Positions 23,048 to 34,571 of a DNA stretch of 64,000 bases are shown piece by piece; positions within the stretch are counted from its first letter, which is position 1, and each line of letters begins with the position of its first letter. This DNA comes from Rosellinia necatrix. Taxonomy: Eukaryota > Ascomycota > Sordariomycetes > Xylariales > Xylariaceae. The position numbers and the translations under genes were made by a program. The notes beneath the pieces were generated by a model. The model saw only the letters and a program-made list of their open reading frames with translations. It made no database searches and was not told the origin of the DNA. The stretch is from contig JAGYVD010000002.1 of the NCBI GenBank assembly GCA_021209875.1, forward strand, positions 4,960,001 to 5,024,000, written 5' to 3'.

Positions 23048-23082
23048 CCTAGGTACCTACTTAGGTAGCCTACCTAGGTAGG
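23048..23082. repeat. CCTAGG/GGTACC short array
   Basis: Overlapping palindromic hexamers CCTAGG and GGTACC with TAGG steps. One member of a family spread through the window's intergenic DNA. Confidence 0.85.
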
Positions 23083-23220
23083 AAGTATGCTTGGGATGAC
23101 TATCACAGCTTTTGAGTTTATGTAAGCTGTGGTGTAACAACCAGCCAAGCACATAGCGTTTGTTGCTGTGATAATAAACCCCCACCTTTTTCAACGGGTG
23201 TCGAAGGTACGGAAACAATG

Positions 23221-23268
23221 ATAATCAATAATAATAGCAATAATAATAGCAATAACAATAATAATATA
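23221..23268. repeat. AAT-rich trinucleotide microsatellite
   Basis: Interrupted AAT/AAC/GCA units over about 48 bases. Confidence 0.85.
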
Positions 23269-23276
23269 TGACGGGG

Positions 23277-23335
23277 AAACGGAACCGTTAATCCTTCTGT
23301 AATTATGTTGGTATATGGCGCGTACTACTTCGCGA
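23277..23335 (+). repeat. Dispersed element copy 1
   Basis: Begins AAACGGAACCGT, then has an AATTATGT block, GGTATAT and a GCGCGTACTACT-like end. The same order of blocks recurs at 46232-46296 with scattered differences. It may be a worn fragment of a transposon or LTR. Confidence 0.55.
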
Positions 23336-24145
23336 TAATAGAATCATAATAGAATAACCATGTTATGGCTGGATATCGAAGGCCTATGTTGATGAAACAC
23401 ACTAAAGTCGACTAAAGTAGAAGTTGGCTTGTCCGAATTAGGATGTCTATTTAAACATTGTACATAATCCCCTTCATCACGAGGACGCTAAAGCTGCATA
23501 GAATAGAATGCAAGCAACTGTATAGGTACCTAGGTAGGCTTAGAAGGCTGGGCAGGTATGACCGCCCAGCGCTGACCACGTCGTGACTACCCCCCCAGCT
23601 GTGCGATATGGCATCTGGGCGTTGCTTCAAACCACCAAAGCGCGTTCCTTCCATATCCCGCCAAGTCCCTCGTTGAACGCCAATAACGCAAGTACTTGGG
23701 CAGCTCTTCTTTATCCCCAATGCATAACGGTGGTTTAGGCCGGGGGACTCTCTTCTGGTCTGGCCTCGACTTACAAGCGGGACCAATGAGGAGCCCTCTT
23801 ATCCTTCTGCCTGAAAAAGCCACCAAAATAGGCCTCCAGCTTGATGCTAGGGGTTGTTCAGGCACCCAGTCTAGAGTCTTGAGCTGAAGGATAGTAGAGT
23901 ATATTTCGATTGGGTTTTATTAGCCTAACCCATATTTCTAGATACCTCTAAGATAAGTATCGGGAGAGAGTCTCATAAGCAGCACAGGTAAAACCGGTTT
24001 TCTTATTACCACATCCCGAGCAGTTATAAGCAACACAACTTTTTCACGTGGTAAAAGCCCGGGCAGTAAAACATATATTGTAACAAATCCCCAACGTATC
24101 GCTATCGAATCGAGACCGCTGCCTCGAGGCCTCGAGTAATTTAAC

Positions 24146-24528
24146 ATGGACGGATATGTATATGATGAAGCGCGTTGGTAAGTCAGCGACGAGGGCCTCT
24201 AAGCTGAGGAGCGCCCATTCCCCACGCCGGACCTTCGCTCCTATTTTTACTCCCGTTGGCTGACGATTGCTTCTCCCAAATAGTCCCGTATATGCCGTAT
24301 GTACCTCGAAGATGTATTGGCTAGGCGATATGACCCCCTCTGACTGACCCAATGATACGACCAACAGTCGTTCTTCGGCGTAATGGGCTGCGCCGTCTCT
24401 ATCATCTTCACCGTGATAGGGGCCTCATACGGGACGGCGAAGTCGTCCGGAGCCATCTTTTCGTCGGGCATCATCCGGCCGGATCGCTTGATGCAGAACA
24501 CGTATGCACCACCACACACACACACACA

Positions 24529-24566
<38 letters not shown>

Positions 24567-25070
24567 ACCCTCACGTGATGCATATTGCGTTGTCTGCTGG
24601 CCTGACAACTAACCGCCGAATCGTAACAGGCTGTGCGCAATCATGGCACAGATCCTATCCATCTACGGGCTGGTGTCCAGCGTGATAATCCAAGGGGACC
24701 TCGAGGAGAAGATGCCGTTATACCAGGGGTTCATGCAGTTCGGAGCCGGCATCTCCGTCGGCCTCTGCGGGTTGGCGGCCGGCTTCGCCATCGGCATCGT
24801 GGGAGATGCAGGCGGTACGTTCCAACCCCCAACCCCCCCTTTTTTTTTTCTTTCTTTCTTTCCCCCGCTACTTAAACATGGAGACAGACTTAGGGCTAAC
24901 GCATGCGTGGTACAAAAAAAACAGTCCGTGCCAGCACGCAGCAGCCGCGCCTGTACATCGGCATGGTGCTGATTCTCATCTTCGCGGAGGTCTTGGGTCT
25001 CTACGGTGTCGTCGTGTGCGTGCTGATGCTCACGAGATCGAAGCAGAACGTGACACAGTGTTTGTACTAA
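24146..25070 (+). CDS. V-type ATPase proteolipid subunit c (VMA3-like), divergent
   Basis: Exons 24146-24177, 24284-24296, 24368-24501, 24630-24814 and 24925-25070 give 169 aa. Subunit c forms the proton-carrying ring of the vacuolar ATPase. Four hydrophobic helices are visible. The [13 protein letters not shown] start and [20 protein letters not shown] place it with subunit c rather than c' or c''. The proton-binding Glu is present in the last helix (FAEVLGLYG). The second helix differs from the usual sequence: the stretch after RPD reads [16 protein letters not shown]. The tail ends in QNVTQCLY. This suggests a second, specialised copy rather than the housekeeping gene. Exon 2 is only 13 nt. 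Intron 3 contains a CA/CT microsatellite. Confidence 0.88.
24516..24562. repeat. (CA)n(CT)n microsatellite in intron 3 of the V-ATPase c gene
   Basis: A CA run passes directly into a long CT run. It lies wholly inside the 24502-24629 intron and supplies a pyrimidine tract. Confidence 0.9.
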
Positions 25071-25896
25071 CTTTAGGCCCCTTTAACTGTGGTATTGTCT
25101 ATTCGTAACGGGGGGTAGAGAGTGCTGGGTTATTGAAGACAAGAGAGTAAATGGCAGAGGAGCTGAGTGCTGTAGCTAGCAGTTCTGATACGTTGAGTAG
25201 CGTAACCTTACTGCCAAATACGAATGCTAGCATATTATGTGCGCGTGAATAAACTAAAGTGAGTAGAAATATCATCATCGGACGCTTTGTACATCTTTGT
25301 AAGGTAGATAAGAAAGCAAGGGGTGGAAAAAAAAAAAGAGCGAAGGAAGTAACAGTATTCGGGTTCAAACTGGGGCGGTGAAAGTTACAAAAAAGAATTC
25401 GAGGCTTAAGCTATACTCAACATCCTTGAACCGGAAAACTCTTGAATGCCTATGGCCCTGCCTCTGACACAAGGGTTTGTCCTGCCGACTACTTGACCAC
25501 TGAGCCATTCAGTCTCTAGTGGGAACGTCTGTTGAGGGACTGTCCTCTTATTGATAATTATCTGTCTGGTTGTCGACCAGGGGAGTCGTGCTGGAAGAAG
25601 TGATCAATATAAGCATACCCCGTTATTATAGTCCATGCCGTTGAAGATTAATATGAATAGTAGAACGTTGCGATTCAACATGCATCACACATCACACTCC
25701 ACTTGAATTAGTCGTCCTACCGCTGTCTCATCAAAATGTGTGCTAGGCGACATAGACTACGCTCATCTTAACCTATCCCGTGCCAACCAAACTGTGCCGT
25801 CTACACTATAACAGGAAACAATGCAAGCCGGGCACCCTTAAACGCCTATTATCCCCTAGTGTTCGTTGCCATGTATTTCCCCGGCCGACGTATGTC
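25071..25896. other. Convergent intergenic space
   Basis: Between the 3' ends of the V-ATPase c gene and SNX41. It contains a possible tRNA-like element (25424-25507, minus strand). No protein gene was recognised. Confidence 0.5.
25424..25507 (-). other. Possible tRNA-derived element (A-box/B-box pair)
   Basis: On the minus strand TGGCTCAGTGGTC at 25507-25495 resembles a pol III A box, and GGTTCAAGG at 25432-25424 resembles a B box. The spacing of about 75 nt is long for an intronless tRNA, and no full cloverleaf was found. A tRNA relic or SINE head is possible, as is chance. Confidence 0.25.
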
Positions 25897-28044
25897 CTAC
25901 GTCTCGTCAATTTTTACAATCTCGGCTTTAGCTTCTTCCCACGTTTCCTTGTTTTTCTTCGCCCATTCAATCTGGCTTTTAGCATAGGCAAGCTAGCATC
26001 AATTTAATTAGTTTCTGCATAATGAACATTGTTTGAAAGATGACTTACCATATACCGCTTCAAGTCATCTTCCTTTTCGTTCTGGAATCGCTTGAGGTCT
26101 TGTAGGACGCTAGCACTTGCGGCTCGCACATCTTGTCCGATGGCTACCTGGGCTTGCTCAAGTTGTTCGATGCTCTCTCGCGTCTTTCCGATAGTGTCTC
26201 GTCGTGTTCTCTCGGGATCAACATCAGCAACGCCTTGAATCGCATGGCGGATTGGCCCAAAGATCTTGTTCGTTATAGAGTTGCCGCTGGGAATTTTCCT
26301 ATGGGTGGGGGTGGCAGCTGAACGTTCCGGCGCGCCCACTCGTGCGGATGGCGCAGAAGTTATGTCCTCATGGGTAGGAGGGAAATCGGAATCAAAAGAT
26401 GCGGTGTCTTCGCCACTACTCTCCCTGTGATGCGACGTGGTTTCTTTCATGCTTGCTGATCTCCGCGGAGGTTGGGCATGCTGGGTTCCCCCGATCTGCT
26501 GACTGCTACTAAGATATTGCTCAATCCGTTTTGCTTCGGCTTCGCTGCTCTCTAACTGCTCAAGAAGCGCCTTCTTCTTGACTAGATCATCATTGGTCAT
26601 CTCTTGTTGGACCCTCTTCAGGACCCTATAGCGTAAGACGTTTCGGACAACGCCAGCAAATTGAGCATTTTCTCTCATGGGCTCCGCGAAATTAGCACCT
26701 AGTGAACTAGAAAGCTCCTCAGTTGCTATATATGATGAATCCGAGGCCTGGCCAACCCGCTCGATAGCTGCCGCGAGGGAGGCCGAAGGTTCTGATAACG
26801 CGAACGCATTGAACTTGGCTCCAAGGTCTGAAAGGTCTGTGGCAAGGGCGCTTAAGTGACTGAGAGTACGACGATTGACTTTTTCCATGGGCCCCATCAA
26901 CGCATTCTCCAGCTCTTTGATAGATGATTCAAAAGCAATGAAGTAAGGATCCAGGTCATGTTCAGACAACTCTCGGGCGTCGGGGGGGAATCGGCGTAAT
27001 GTCTGTGACGCAACTGTGCTTGAACCATCAAAAGTAGGGGCCGGGGACGGATTTCCTGTGTTTTTAAGTTTGGCCGAAGTGCTGGGCACTGGCAAATAAG
27101 CATGCCCGGGGGTAGGATTGGCTGTGTCCAATGGAGGAGCCTTCAAAATGGACTTGGGAATTGACGATAGGGGATGTGAATGGAGAACCTCGTTCTGGTG
27201 CTGATGTCAATAGAAACTCCAATCGGGAATTTATATGTGAACCTACCCAGCTAACATTAGGATCCAGAAACCGCCACAGAATTCCATCCTCCCTCACTTG
27301 ATCCATTCTTCGACAGCGGTTTAGGAAGACAGCAAGCATGCGTTTCCGTAAATCTATAATCTGCTGATCTTGCTTTGCGTTAGTTGGGTTCGCGGCGTAA
27401 TCCGCCATGGTGTGTTTTTCCGGAATTGGGGGGATGATAAGCGTAGGATGAAGCTTCGTCAGAGCATCACGTAAAGACGCAAATTCCGAGTAGCGGCGCC
27501 GGACTTCTAGATCCTGCATGTATGTAAGTAATAGCCGATTTTTCTACAGGCGAGGAAGCATACCCCGGTCCGTATGGTATAAACAATAAATTTACCGCCA
27601 TTTTCCATGCTCTTGCCAGCATCCGTGATAAGGACGGGAAGTTCTGGATTTTCATAGAGAATCTGTTCGATACGACTGTCATAACCACCAGGTTTCCTCC
27701 GGGGGGTTGGCTGATCGATCTCAGCATCGCTCTCGTCGTCGCTGGGTTGGCGGCCGTATGGCGGGGGCGGTGCATCTTCGCTGGTTGATGATGGTGTGTT
27801 GGGGGTCTCGAAGCGCTGCTGGTCTATACAACCCATCAGGTTTAGCCTCGTGACAAGAGTGTTCCAGCGAAATGGATCGCATGACGTTGTGTCTGTTCCT
27901 AGCTGGCATATAGAGGAAAAGGAATTGGTATGACTCACAATCGCGGGAGCTTGGGGAGGCGGGATTCGCGGATGATGATGTTATAGAATCCCGACGGTCA
28001 AAGCTAGTGCCGTAGGGATTGTTGTCTTCTTCGTCGTTCCACAT
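25897..28044 (-). CDS. SNX41: Sorting nexin of the SNX41/ATG20 family (PX-BAR)
   Basis: Five exons (28044-27939, 27892-27564, 27513-27247, 27194-26049, 25992-25897) give 647 aa; introns are 46-56 nt. The N-terminus is low-complexity (MWNDEEDNNPYGTSFDRRDS). The PX domain covers roughly residues 95-235, with the phosphoinositide-binding RRYSEF and the IPPIPEK loop, ending ILWRFLDPNVSW. The rest is helical and charged as in a BAR domain (LEQLESSEAEAKRIEQYL), with a disordered Ser/Pro insert. The last exon closes the final helix (QIEWAKKNKETWEEAKAEI). Family members bind PI3P on endosomes, recycle SNAREs from early endosomes and help selective autophagy. Distinguishing SNX41 from ATG20 orthology needs a tree. 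The gene is intact. Confidence 0.88.
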
Positions 28045-28161
28045 TGTGAACCGGTGTCGCCCAACACGATATGCTATACGGGGTCGGGCAGACAGTAGTA
28101 GTCGATTATGACACCTGGGGGCGTGCTTTGAAGCGCAGATTGCCGGCGATTGCGACGCGGA

Positions 28162-28191
28162 CGGTGCGAACGGTGCGAACGGTGCGAACGA
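28162..28191. repeat. Three tandem copies of a 10-base unit (GGTGCGAACG)
   Basis: Three perfect or near-perfect head-to-tail copies near the SNX41 5' end. Confidence 0.85.
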
Positions 28192-28570
28192 AGAGGCGGG
28201 GGAAGGGGGCAGGGTTTAGCTGCTCGTCAAGCCGAAATGGTTGAAATTCATTCGGAGGCTATGCTGGATTTACCCGCAACGGGCGGTTGAGGATTTTGAC
28301 GATGCTGTATTATAGCTCGAAGGGTTCTGATTGCGAAGGATATTGCGCTGCTAAAAGCGAGGTGACGTTCATGCCGGAAGCTTGGGAGCCTACGAAGATC
28401 GAGGTACTTAATTAAGCAAGGTGGGATCAGAGAGCTCCTGCCTACGACTTGCTTATCTGCTGCGTCATCCTTGGGCTGTTCAGGTGCCTGCGCCTCGGTT
28501 GGCCTGCTGGGATAGGAGGGCGTAGCGGGGTGGACTGTGGCTCGTGCCTATATTTTGTGCCACCGTACTT

Positions 28571-28673
28571 CGTAGGTAGGTACCTTAGGTACCTAGGTTA
28601 GGTACCTAGGCAGGTTAGTAGTAGTTGTATTAGCGTCTAATCTAGGTGTAGGTACCTAGGTTAGGTAGGTAGG
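28571..28673. repeat. CCTAGG/GGTACC/TAGG array (largest cluster)
   Basis: About 100 bases made almost entirely of overlapping TAGG steps, CCTAGG and GGTACC palindromes, interrupted once by unrelated sequence. Confidence 0.85.
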
Positions 28674-29155
28674 CACAGGTAACTCAAACCTGAGCTAAAC
28701 ACCTGCTGACTAAGGCCTTAAGGCTCATTTACATAGTGGGTACTTGTTCGAAATTAGGGCCTATTACCTACCTAGGTGGGTAGTGACCTAATAGTCTACC
28801 TAAGTACTTACGTAGTAATGTTATCTTCACTTGAGTCACGCTTCGTTTTCATATTTTTATCCATACATACCTAACCTGGGTAGCTACGACCGTGGCTCAA
28901 AGAGACCTGTGAAGAATACCTATAACCGGGTACCTCGAGGCAGCTTCGCGAAAGGCGACGGTGTATGTTGTCCAAGGGGGGAAAATGGCACAAACACCCA
29001 CAGATCTAACCAATCATGGAAAATCGACATTCTCTTTATCACTTTTACTCTAGGCGCTGCTATGAACACCTAAACTCCAACGCATGATGGTGAAATTGCC
29101 ACCCCGAGCCTATTTAGACACTCGGGCTGTATATCGAAGCATGACAACCGAGTAG

Positions 29156-30463
29156 CTATGAAGATAGTATTAGTGAGCCAAGGTATGAAATGATGAAATG
29201 ATGAAACGATGGGGGGGTTGTTTGTATGACATACGAGATAATGCCGCCCACTGCAACAAAAACACCGACAATGGATTTATCTCCAACCGATCTTCCGGAG
29301 GTAATCCAACCGAGGGCAACGATGAGGCAGGTCTTAAGGTGGCCCACCACAGTGCTCGATACTGGACCTGTCTGACCAATGATGAAGAACTGAGACAGAT
29401 TAATCAACGCGGCAAACATGCCGGACTAGCTAGACTCAGTTATTCGACCTGACAATGTGATCGCATGCGCTTACCGTTAAAATCATGAGCCATCGATTGA
29501 AAGGGACCTGGGACCACGTCGGAAGTGTATCGACGAAAGGGATGACATATAGCAACAAGAACGCCGAGAGCGGGGCCTGGTTGAGCAGTAGTTGCATGCT
29601 TGAAACTTGTAGCTTCCGCTGGTAGCTTTTGATCCATACCGTGTACAGCGAAGACGCAAAGATGCCGGAAAAGGCGAAGATCACACCTACGCTAGAAGTG
29701 GTCTTGACGTTGGTGTCACTGCTGGGTAGCGAGTCGTAGTATGAAACAACCCCAACTCCTACACAAGCAGGAACCAGGGCCATAATGGCAGCTCTGGGGA
29801 GTGTGGCGTGGTATAAGAAGAAGTCCATGGTGGCGACGGTAGGGGTGAGTAAAATACGTGCAACCTGGTAAAAAGTGATGGAAGAATACGCCAGTGATAG
29901 GTTTGGCAGAATCACGTTGAGCGACATGGCGATAGATAGGGGAATCACCTGTCGAATAGTCGTTCTCCGTGGAACGAAGTAAGCAAAACGAGGTCGTGAG
30001 AGGGTATATAGCAGCAACCAAGTCATGAAGAAATGGAAGGCCGCGAAGGTCAATTGCGCCAGTTTCAGCGACGGATCGGAGAAGATGGCTTTGTTCGTAA
30101 AGACCTAGTCGTAATTCAGAGTGTTAGCTATGGCATACCTCGCCTGGATCGATGAAGAAGCAGGGGAATGCCTACGATGCCGATAGTAGCCAGCGTGTTT
30201 ACCGCGATCCAAAAGGAAGCCCTGGCAAGCCCAGCTTGCGAAGGTGGTTCCGGGATACGGTGCTCCGTCATCTGTTTCCCTAACAAACCTTCTTCAACCT
30301 CCATTTGATGCCTCGGACTGCCATTCTTTGCATTGTTGGGAGAGGTGATTCGGTCGCTGCCCATGCCATCATAACTGCTGGACCTCTCATTCTCAGAATC
30401 TTCTTGAGTGCGCGTGGGTGCAGCCGAGGTGGTGGCGCCATGGTGGTTGTGGGGGAACGTCAT
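29156..30463 (-). CDS. Nucleotide-sugar / triose-phosphate translocator family transporter
   Basis: Three exons (30463-30176, 30104-29475, 29425-29156) give 395 aa; introns are 71 and 49 nt. The N-terminal 80 residues are hydrophilic and cytosolic (disordered, Ser/His-rich). About ten membrane segments of the drug/metabolite transporter fold follow, starting ASFWIAVNTLATIGIVFTNKA. Family landmarks include PLSIAMSLNVILPNLSLAYS with FYQVARILLTPTV, and in the last third NLSQFFIIGQTGPVSSTVVG and HLKTCLIVALGW. These occur in fungal TPT/SLC35E-type Golgi carriers and GDP-mannose-transporter relatives. The substrate cannot be read from sequence. The gene is intact. The nucleotide-sugar dehydratase on the other side of the 2.7-kb gap is a suggestive but unproven partner. 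Confidence 0.87.
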
Positions 30464-33160
30464 GCCGGATCACGAGCAGCATGAGAAGTCATTGAGGCCT
30501 AGTTGTGACGGTCGTGAGTTGAAGCTTGTGGGTTGGAACGCGGGCTGTGGACGGCGGAGGGATGTAAGTGCAGATGCTCAGATACCTAAACAGCTCATTG
30601 CCGGCTTAGGTAGACAGATGAGCGCACTCAAACAGCATCAACACTTAGCAGTGAACGAAGGGACGCTTAACGCTATGACTCTAAAATACACCGAAATAGA
30701 AGGCAACGCAGGTACAGATGCATATGGGGATGAGGTTTATCAACTTGAAAGATCGTGTTGATTTTTGTCTACATAAATGTTTCTCTGAACTCATATCGTG
30801 GGAAATATGATCGCCACGTTAGGTGCACTACAGCTGTAGCTAACCCAGACGGGTACCTGGGTCCCCACTCAGCCGCGAGACATACAGATGACGGCATTTG
30901 CAGGTGCCATGTAGACGTACTAACCTAAACGGGTCTAAGTGTATACCTGACCGTAAGGGCGACCGCTGTTTGCGGAAGCATCAGGGGTTGGGAGTTCCCC
31001 ATAAAGTGTTCGTGACGGTGTCCATTATGTACATATGTACATACTTCTAAATGGGGAACGGAACGGCCGTGGTGCAAAAAATACCTGGATAGATGCTAAC
31101 TGGCTGTGGCCTCCGGGCGTTTGAGACGTAGTGTAGTATCTGGCGGAGGCTACTGACCGATCAACCAATTTGTTTGCACCGGGCGCGCGTGCCCTCGGAG
31201 CTACGTACAGCCTCCATAAGCGAGGATGTTTTAGGATTCCGCTTTTCACATGTATGGCGTGTTTATACGTCTGACGAGGGAACACAGCAATGATCTAGGT
31301 AGGTACCTACTCTATATCTTCTAAGCTCTTGAAGCATAGCGGTCGTATGGCAAAAGTGACAGTATGAAAACAATCCATTTATATGTGCAATGCGCTTGGG
31401 CGCCTGCATCACTCGCCTACCTTGCTACGCAGTATAGAACTGCACCTCGCCTGCGGTAAGTGAAACCGACGTATATTCTGCCAATTAAACTCGCAGATCC
31501 TGTGTTCAGCCCCTTAGTTGAGGCTACATCTTAGCTTAAGCCCTATCTGCAGTTCTTGGCAGGGGAACTGACCAAGCACCATACAGCTTTGACTACCGCC
31601 TAAGTTAGGTAAGTACCTGTTAGTTAGCAGACAATTCCTTGACATCGAAACTGTCATGTCGGTAGGTCGCCTACACATATACCCATTTGGTAGTACCTGC
31701 CTTTGGGTTAGGTTAGTACTACCTATGTGTATATAACCTTTGCCCCCCAATTCAATCGCCCATGCTATGGTTGACTTCAAGTTACAAGTTACATCAACGG
31801 AAGCGATTGCGGCACCACTGGATACCAAACGTGGGTGCTATAACTTTCAAAACTGTGGTAGGTAGTTCCAAATAGAAACGAGTAAGATTGCTGTGTAGCA
31901 AGGATGGTAAGGTCAAATCGCCACGCATATATCAGCATATGTCTAGCTTCTGTAGACATAAACTAAACACTATCTATCCCCTTCGTATAGGCAACCCCAG
32001 AGGATGGATGAGTTGCCCTTAGGTATTCTCACGTGGAGGATACCGTCCCATAACCTTCTGGCTAAAGTAAAACAAAATGGTATTAACGAGTAAAATCCTA
32101 AGCACTGAGGTGATCGAAAACGTGGGTTTAGGCCGGATATAGGGAAAGGCACAAGAGGTAATTCCCGAATCTTGAGTTTTGAACGTCTGTGGTAGGTAGT
32201 AAGTACCACTTTGAAACTTTAATGGCGCCGTGATATTATGTCTGTACTACCTACCTTTCTGTGCATACCTACCTAGGTAAGTAGGTAGGTAACTTGAAGC
32301 ATGTCTGTGGAGGGCGCTTGGCAGTGTTGCGGCATCCCTGCAGGTAGGTAGGTATCCCGTAGTGGTGCTTGCTAGTACCACCACTAAGGCACCTGCTGCA
32401 GCGCTAGGCCATCCCAAGACAGGCACTTGTAGACGCATCCAAGAGGATACAGAGGGAGGCGCCCCCTAGTTAGTTACCTGGTACTAACCTCAGTGGCGGG
32501 CTATACCATTGAATCGCCGAGCTTCTCGGTAGCCATCTAATCTTGACTCGATACAACAGCCGCAAAACAGAAAACATCCTTATCATCTCTGCCTAGGAGC
32601 TCCCCGGGAGTTACATATTACGTGCCCACTGCGGTGCCTATATAAGCAACAACAACATTCACCCGTCGATTGATCTTTCGATTGGATAGTTCCCCGTCGA
32701 CGGATATACACGGAGCCTCGTCTCCTAAAACGGTTAAGTTACGTGTAAGCGTCAAGATGCCCTCAACCAATCTCACCTTGTTGACCTACAACCGCCCAGT
32801 CTGACCCTATCGCCGCGTCGTACCTGGGGTCTAACAACATTAAACATTGGCCGGCGCCGTTGCAAACGTGTCTACCCATCCCGGTTAGAGTTGAGCGAGC
32901 CTAATTGTCTCGTCCACCCCGTTGTGAGGTGCGACGTAATCGGGTGATCGGCATTTGGACATCTGTCTCCTGGGGATTCCGCCAAGACCCTGACGTACGT
33001 ACGTACCGGACGAGGATCTTCTCTCACAACGTTCTTTGGACCGGCGTGCTCTGCTTTAAAACCCCACCGTCCACCGTCCACCCTCCATAAACGAGGCTCC
33101 GGCAATTCTTCTCAGCCTATCTGCTCGCTAGGGCTATTCTGCGACCGGACTTTCGCCGCC
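30464..33160. other. Divergent intergenic region (2.7 kb), no gene recognised
   Basis: Holds the promoters of the transporter and the 4,6-dehydratase. TAGG/CCTA arrays occur at 31296-31312, 31605-31620, 32247-32292 and 32341-32353. ORFs here are short and featureless. Confidence 0.5.
32247..32353. repeat. TAGG/CCTA arrays
   Basis: CTACCTACC, CCTACCTAGGTAAGTAGGTAGG and a second GTAGGTAGGTA block within about 100 bases. Confidence 0.8.
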
Positions 33161-34571
33161 ATGACAGCCTCGGGCCATACAAACGACACCAGCGAGGTGC
33201 AGGGTAAGCACAGGGAACCTTTTCTAGTCCCGAGCCTGCGTTGACCTGTGTGCTTACTAGCGTCTCCAAACCGCAAAAAATCAAGCCGGTTCTTCAATGA
33301 CTATGGGGTGTGGAAGGAAGCACCTATCTTAACGGGGTCTACTAAATTCGAACCCTTGCCCGAAGTGAAAAATATCATGATCACGGGAGGTGCTGGCTTC
33401 ATGTGGGTTCAGTTGAACGACTTGGTGCTCACGGCTAACGATGTCCTCAGCGCTTGTTGGCTAGTTCGCCATCTCACGTTGACTTATTCACACGACTACA
33501 GTATTGTATCCTTCGATAAGTTGGACTACTGCTCGTCGTTAAACAACACACGCGCGCTGAATGACAAGCGGAATTTCACCTTTTACCACGGGGACGTTAC
33601 GAACCCCTCAGAAGTTCTCGATTGTATGGAACGTTTTAAGATCGATACTATCTTCCATTTTGCCGCCCAATCCCATGTTGACTTAAGCTTCGGCAATTCT
33701 TATAAGTTCACACACACTAACGTGTATGGCACTCATGTCATGCTAGAGAGCGCAAAGAAAGCCGGTATCAAACGTTTCATACATATTTCGACCGATGAGG
33801 TCTACGGGGAGGTGAAAGAAGATGATGATGACCTCCTGGAGACGAGCATTCTCGCCCCGACTAATCCCTACGCCGCCAGCAAAGCTGCTGCTGAGATGAT
33901 TGTATATTCTTACATGAAGAGCTTCAATCTCCCCGTCATCATTGTCAGAAGTAACAATGTATATGGGCCCCACCAGTATCCTGAGAGTAAGTATTCGAGA
34001 TAGCAGAACGTCCGTGTGGCTAAAACTCACTTGTTCATTCACAGAAATTATTCCCAAGTTTACTTGCTTGCTAAACCGGAAACGGCCGACTGTCTTGCAG
34101 GGCGATGGCAGCCATACACGAAGATACCTGTTTGCAGGCGATGCGGCTGACGCGTTTGATACGATATTACATAAAGGCGCTCTTGGGCAGGTCTACAACG
34201 TAGGATCCTACGACGAGATCTCCAATATCGATCTATGCAAAATGCTACTCAAAGAAATGGGAATCACACCCGAAGACCCGGCGGAGTTCAGTAAATGGGT
34301 CAAGTATACACATGACCGACCATTTAACGACCATCGCTACGCGGTTGATGGCACTAAACTCCGTCAACTAGGTTGGAAACAGAAAACAAGTTTTACCGAG
34401 GGCCTCAAGACTACGGTTGAGTGGTATAAACGCTTTGGGGAGGAATGGTGGGGCGACATTACCAAAGTTCTCAGTCCCTTTCCGATCGTCATTGAAGCTG
34501 AAGTACATTCCGATAAGGAGGAAGTATACGATGAGCCGGTCCCGACCAAGAAGCGGAAGATCTCGGGATGA
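33161..34571 (+). CDS. Nucleotide-sugar 4,6-dehydratase (UDP/dTDP-glucose 4,6-dehydratase-like, extended SDR)
   Basis: Four exons (33161-33203, 33261-33402, 33451-33986, 34045-34571) give 415 aa; introns are 57, 48 and 58 nt. The Rossmann start NIMITGGAGFIACWLVRH is split by intron 2. FDKLDYCSSLNN, HFAAQSHVDLSF, the catalytic HISTDEVYGE with NPYAASKAAAEM (Tyr and Lys of YxxxK), and IVRSNNVYGPHQYPEK follow. These are landmarks of RmlB-type 4,6-dehydratases, which oxidise and dehydrate NDP-glucose to the 4-keto-6-deoxy sugar. The fungal enzyme is known to act on UDP-glucose in a UDP-rhamnose route; that assignment here is by homology. The N-terminus is extended by about 50 residues and the C-terminus ends in a basic KKRKISG. 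No 3,5-epimerase/4-reductase gene lies in the window. Confidence 0.9.

Larger units (their letters stand above)
22817..24145. other. Divergent intergenic region, HET gene / V-ATPase c paralog
   Basis: Holds both promoters. It contains a CCTAGG/GGTACC array (23048-23082), an AAT-rich microsatellite (23221-23268), one copy of a dispersed element (23277-23335) and another small array (23523-23540). No gene was recognised. Confidence 0.5.
28045..29155. other. Intergenic region with dense CCTAGG/GGTACC arrays
   Basis: Includes the SNX41 promoter and the 3' flank of the transporter. A 10-base unit repeated three times lies at 28162-28191. Long arrays lie at 28571-28673 and 28768-28817. No gene was recognised. 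Confidence 0.5.

Noticed and set aside
28571..28673. Repeats considered as a CRISPR array
   Set aside because: The units are 4-12 bases without unique spacers, and the genome is eukaryotic.
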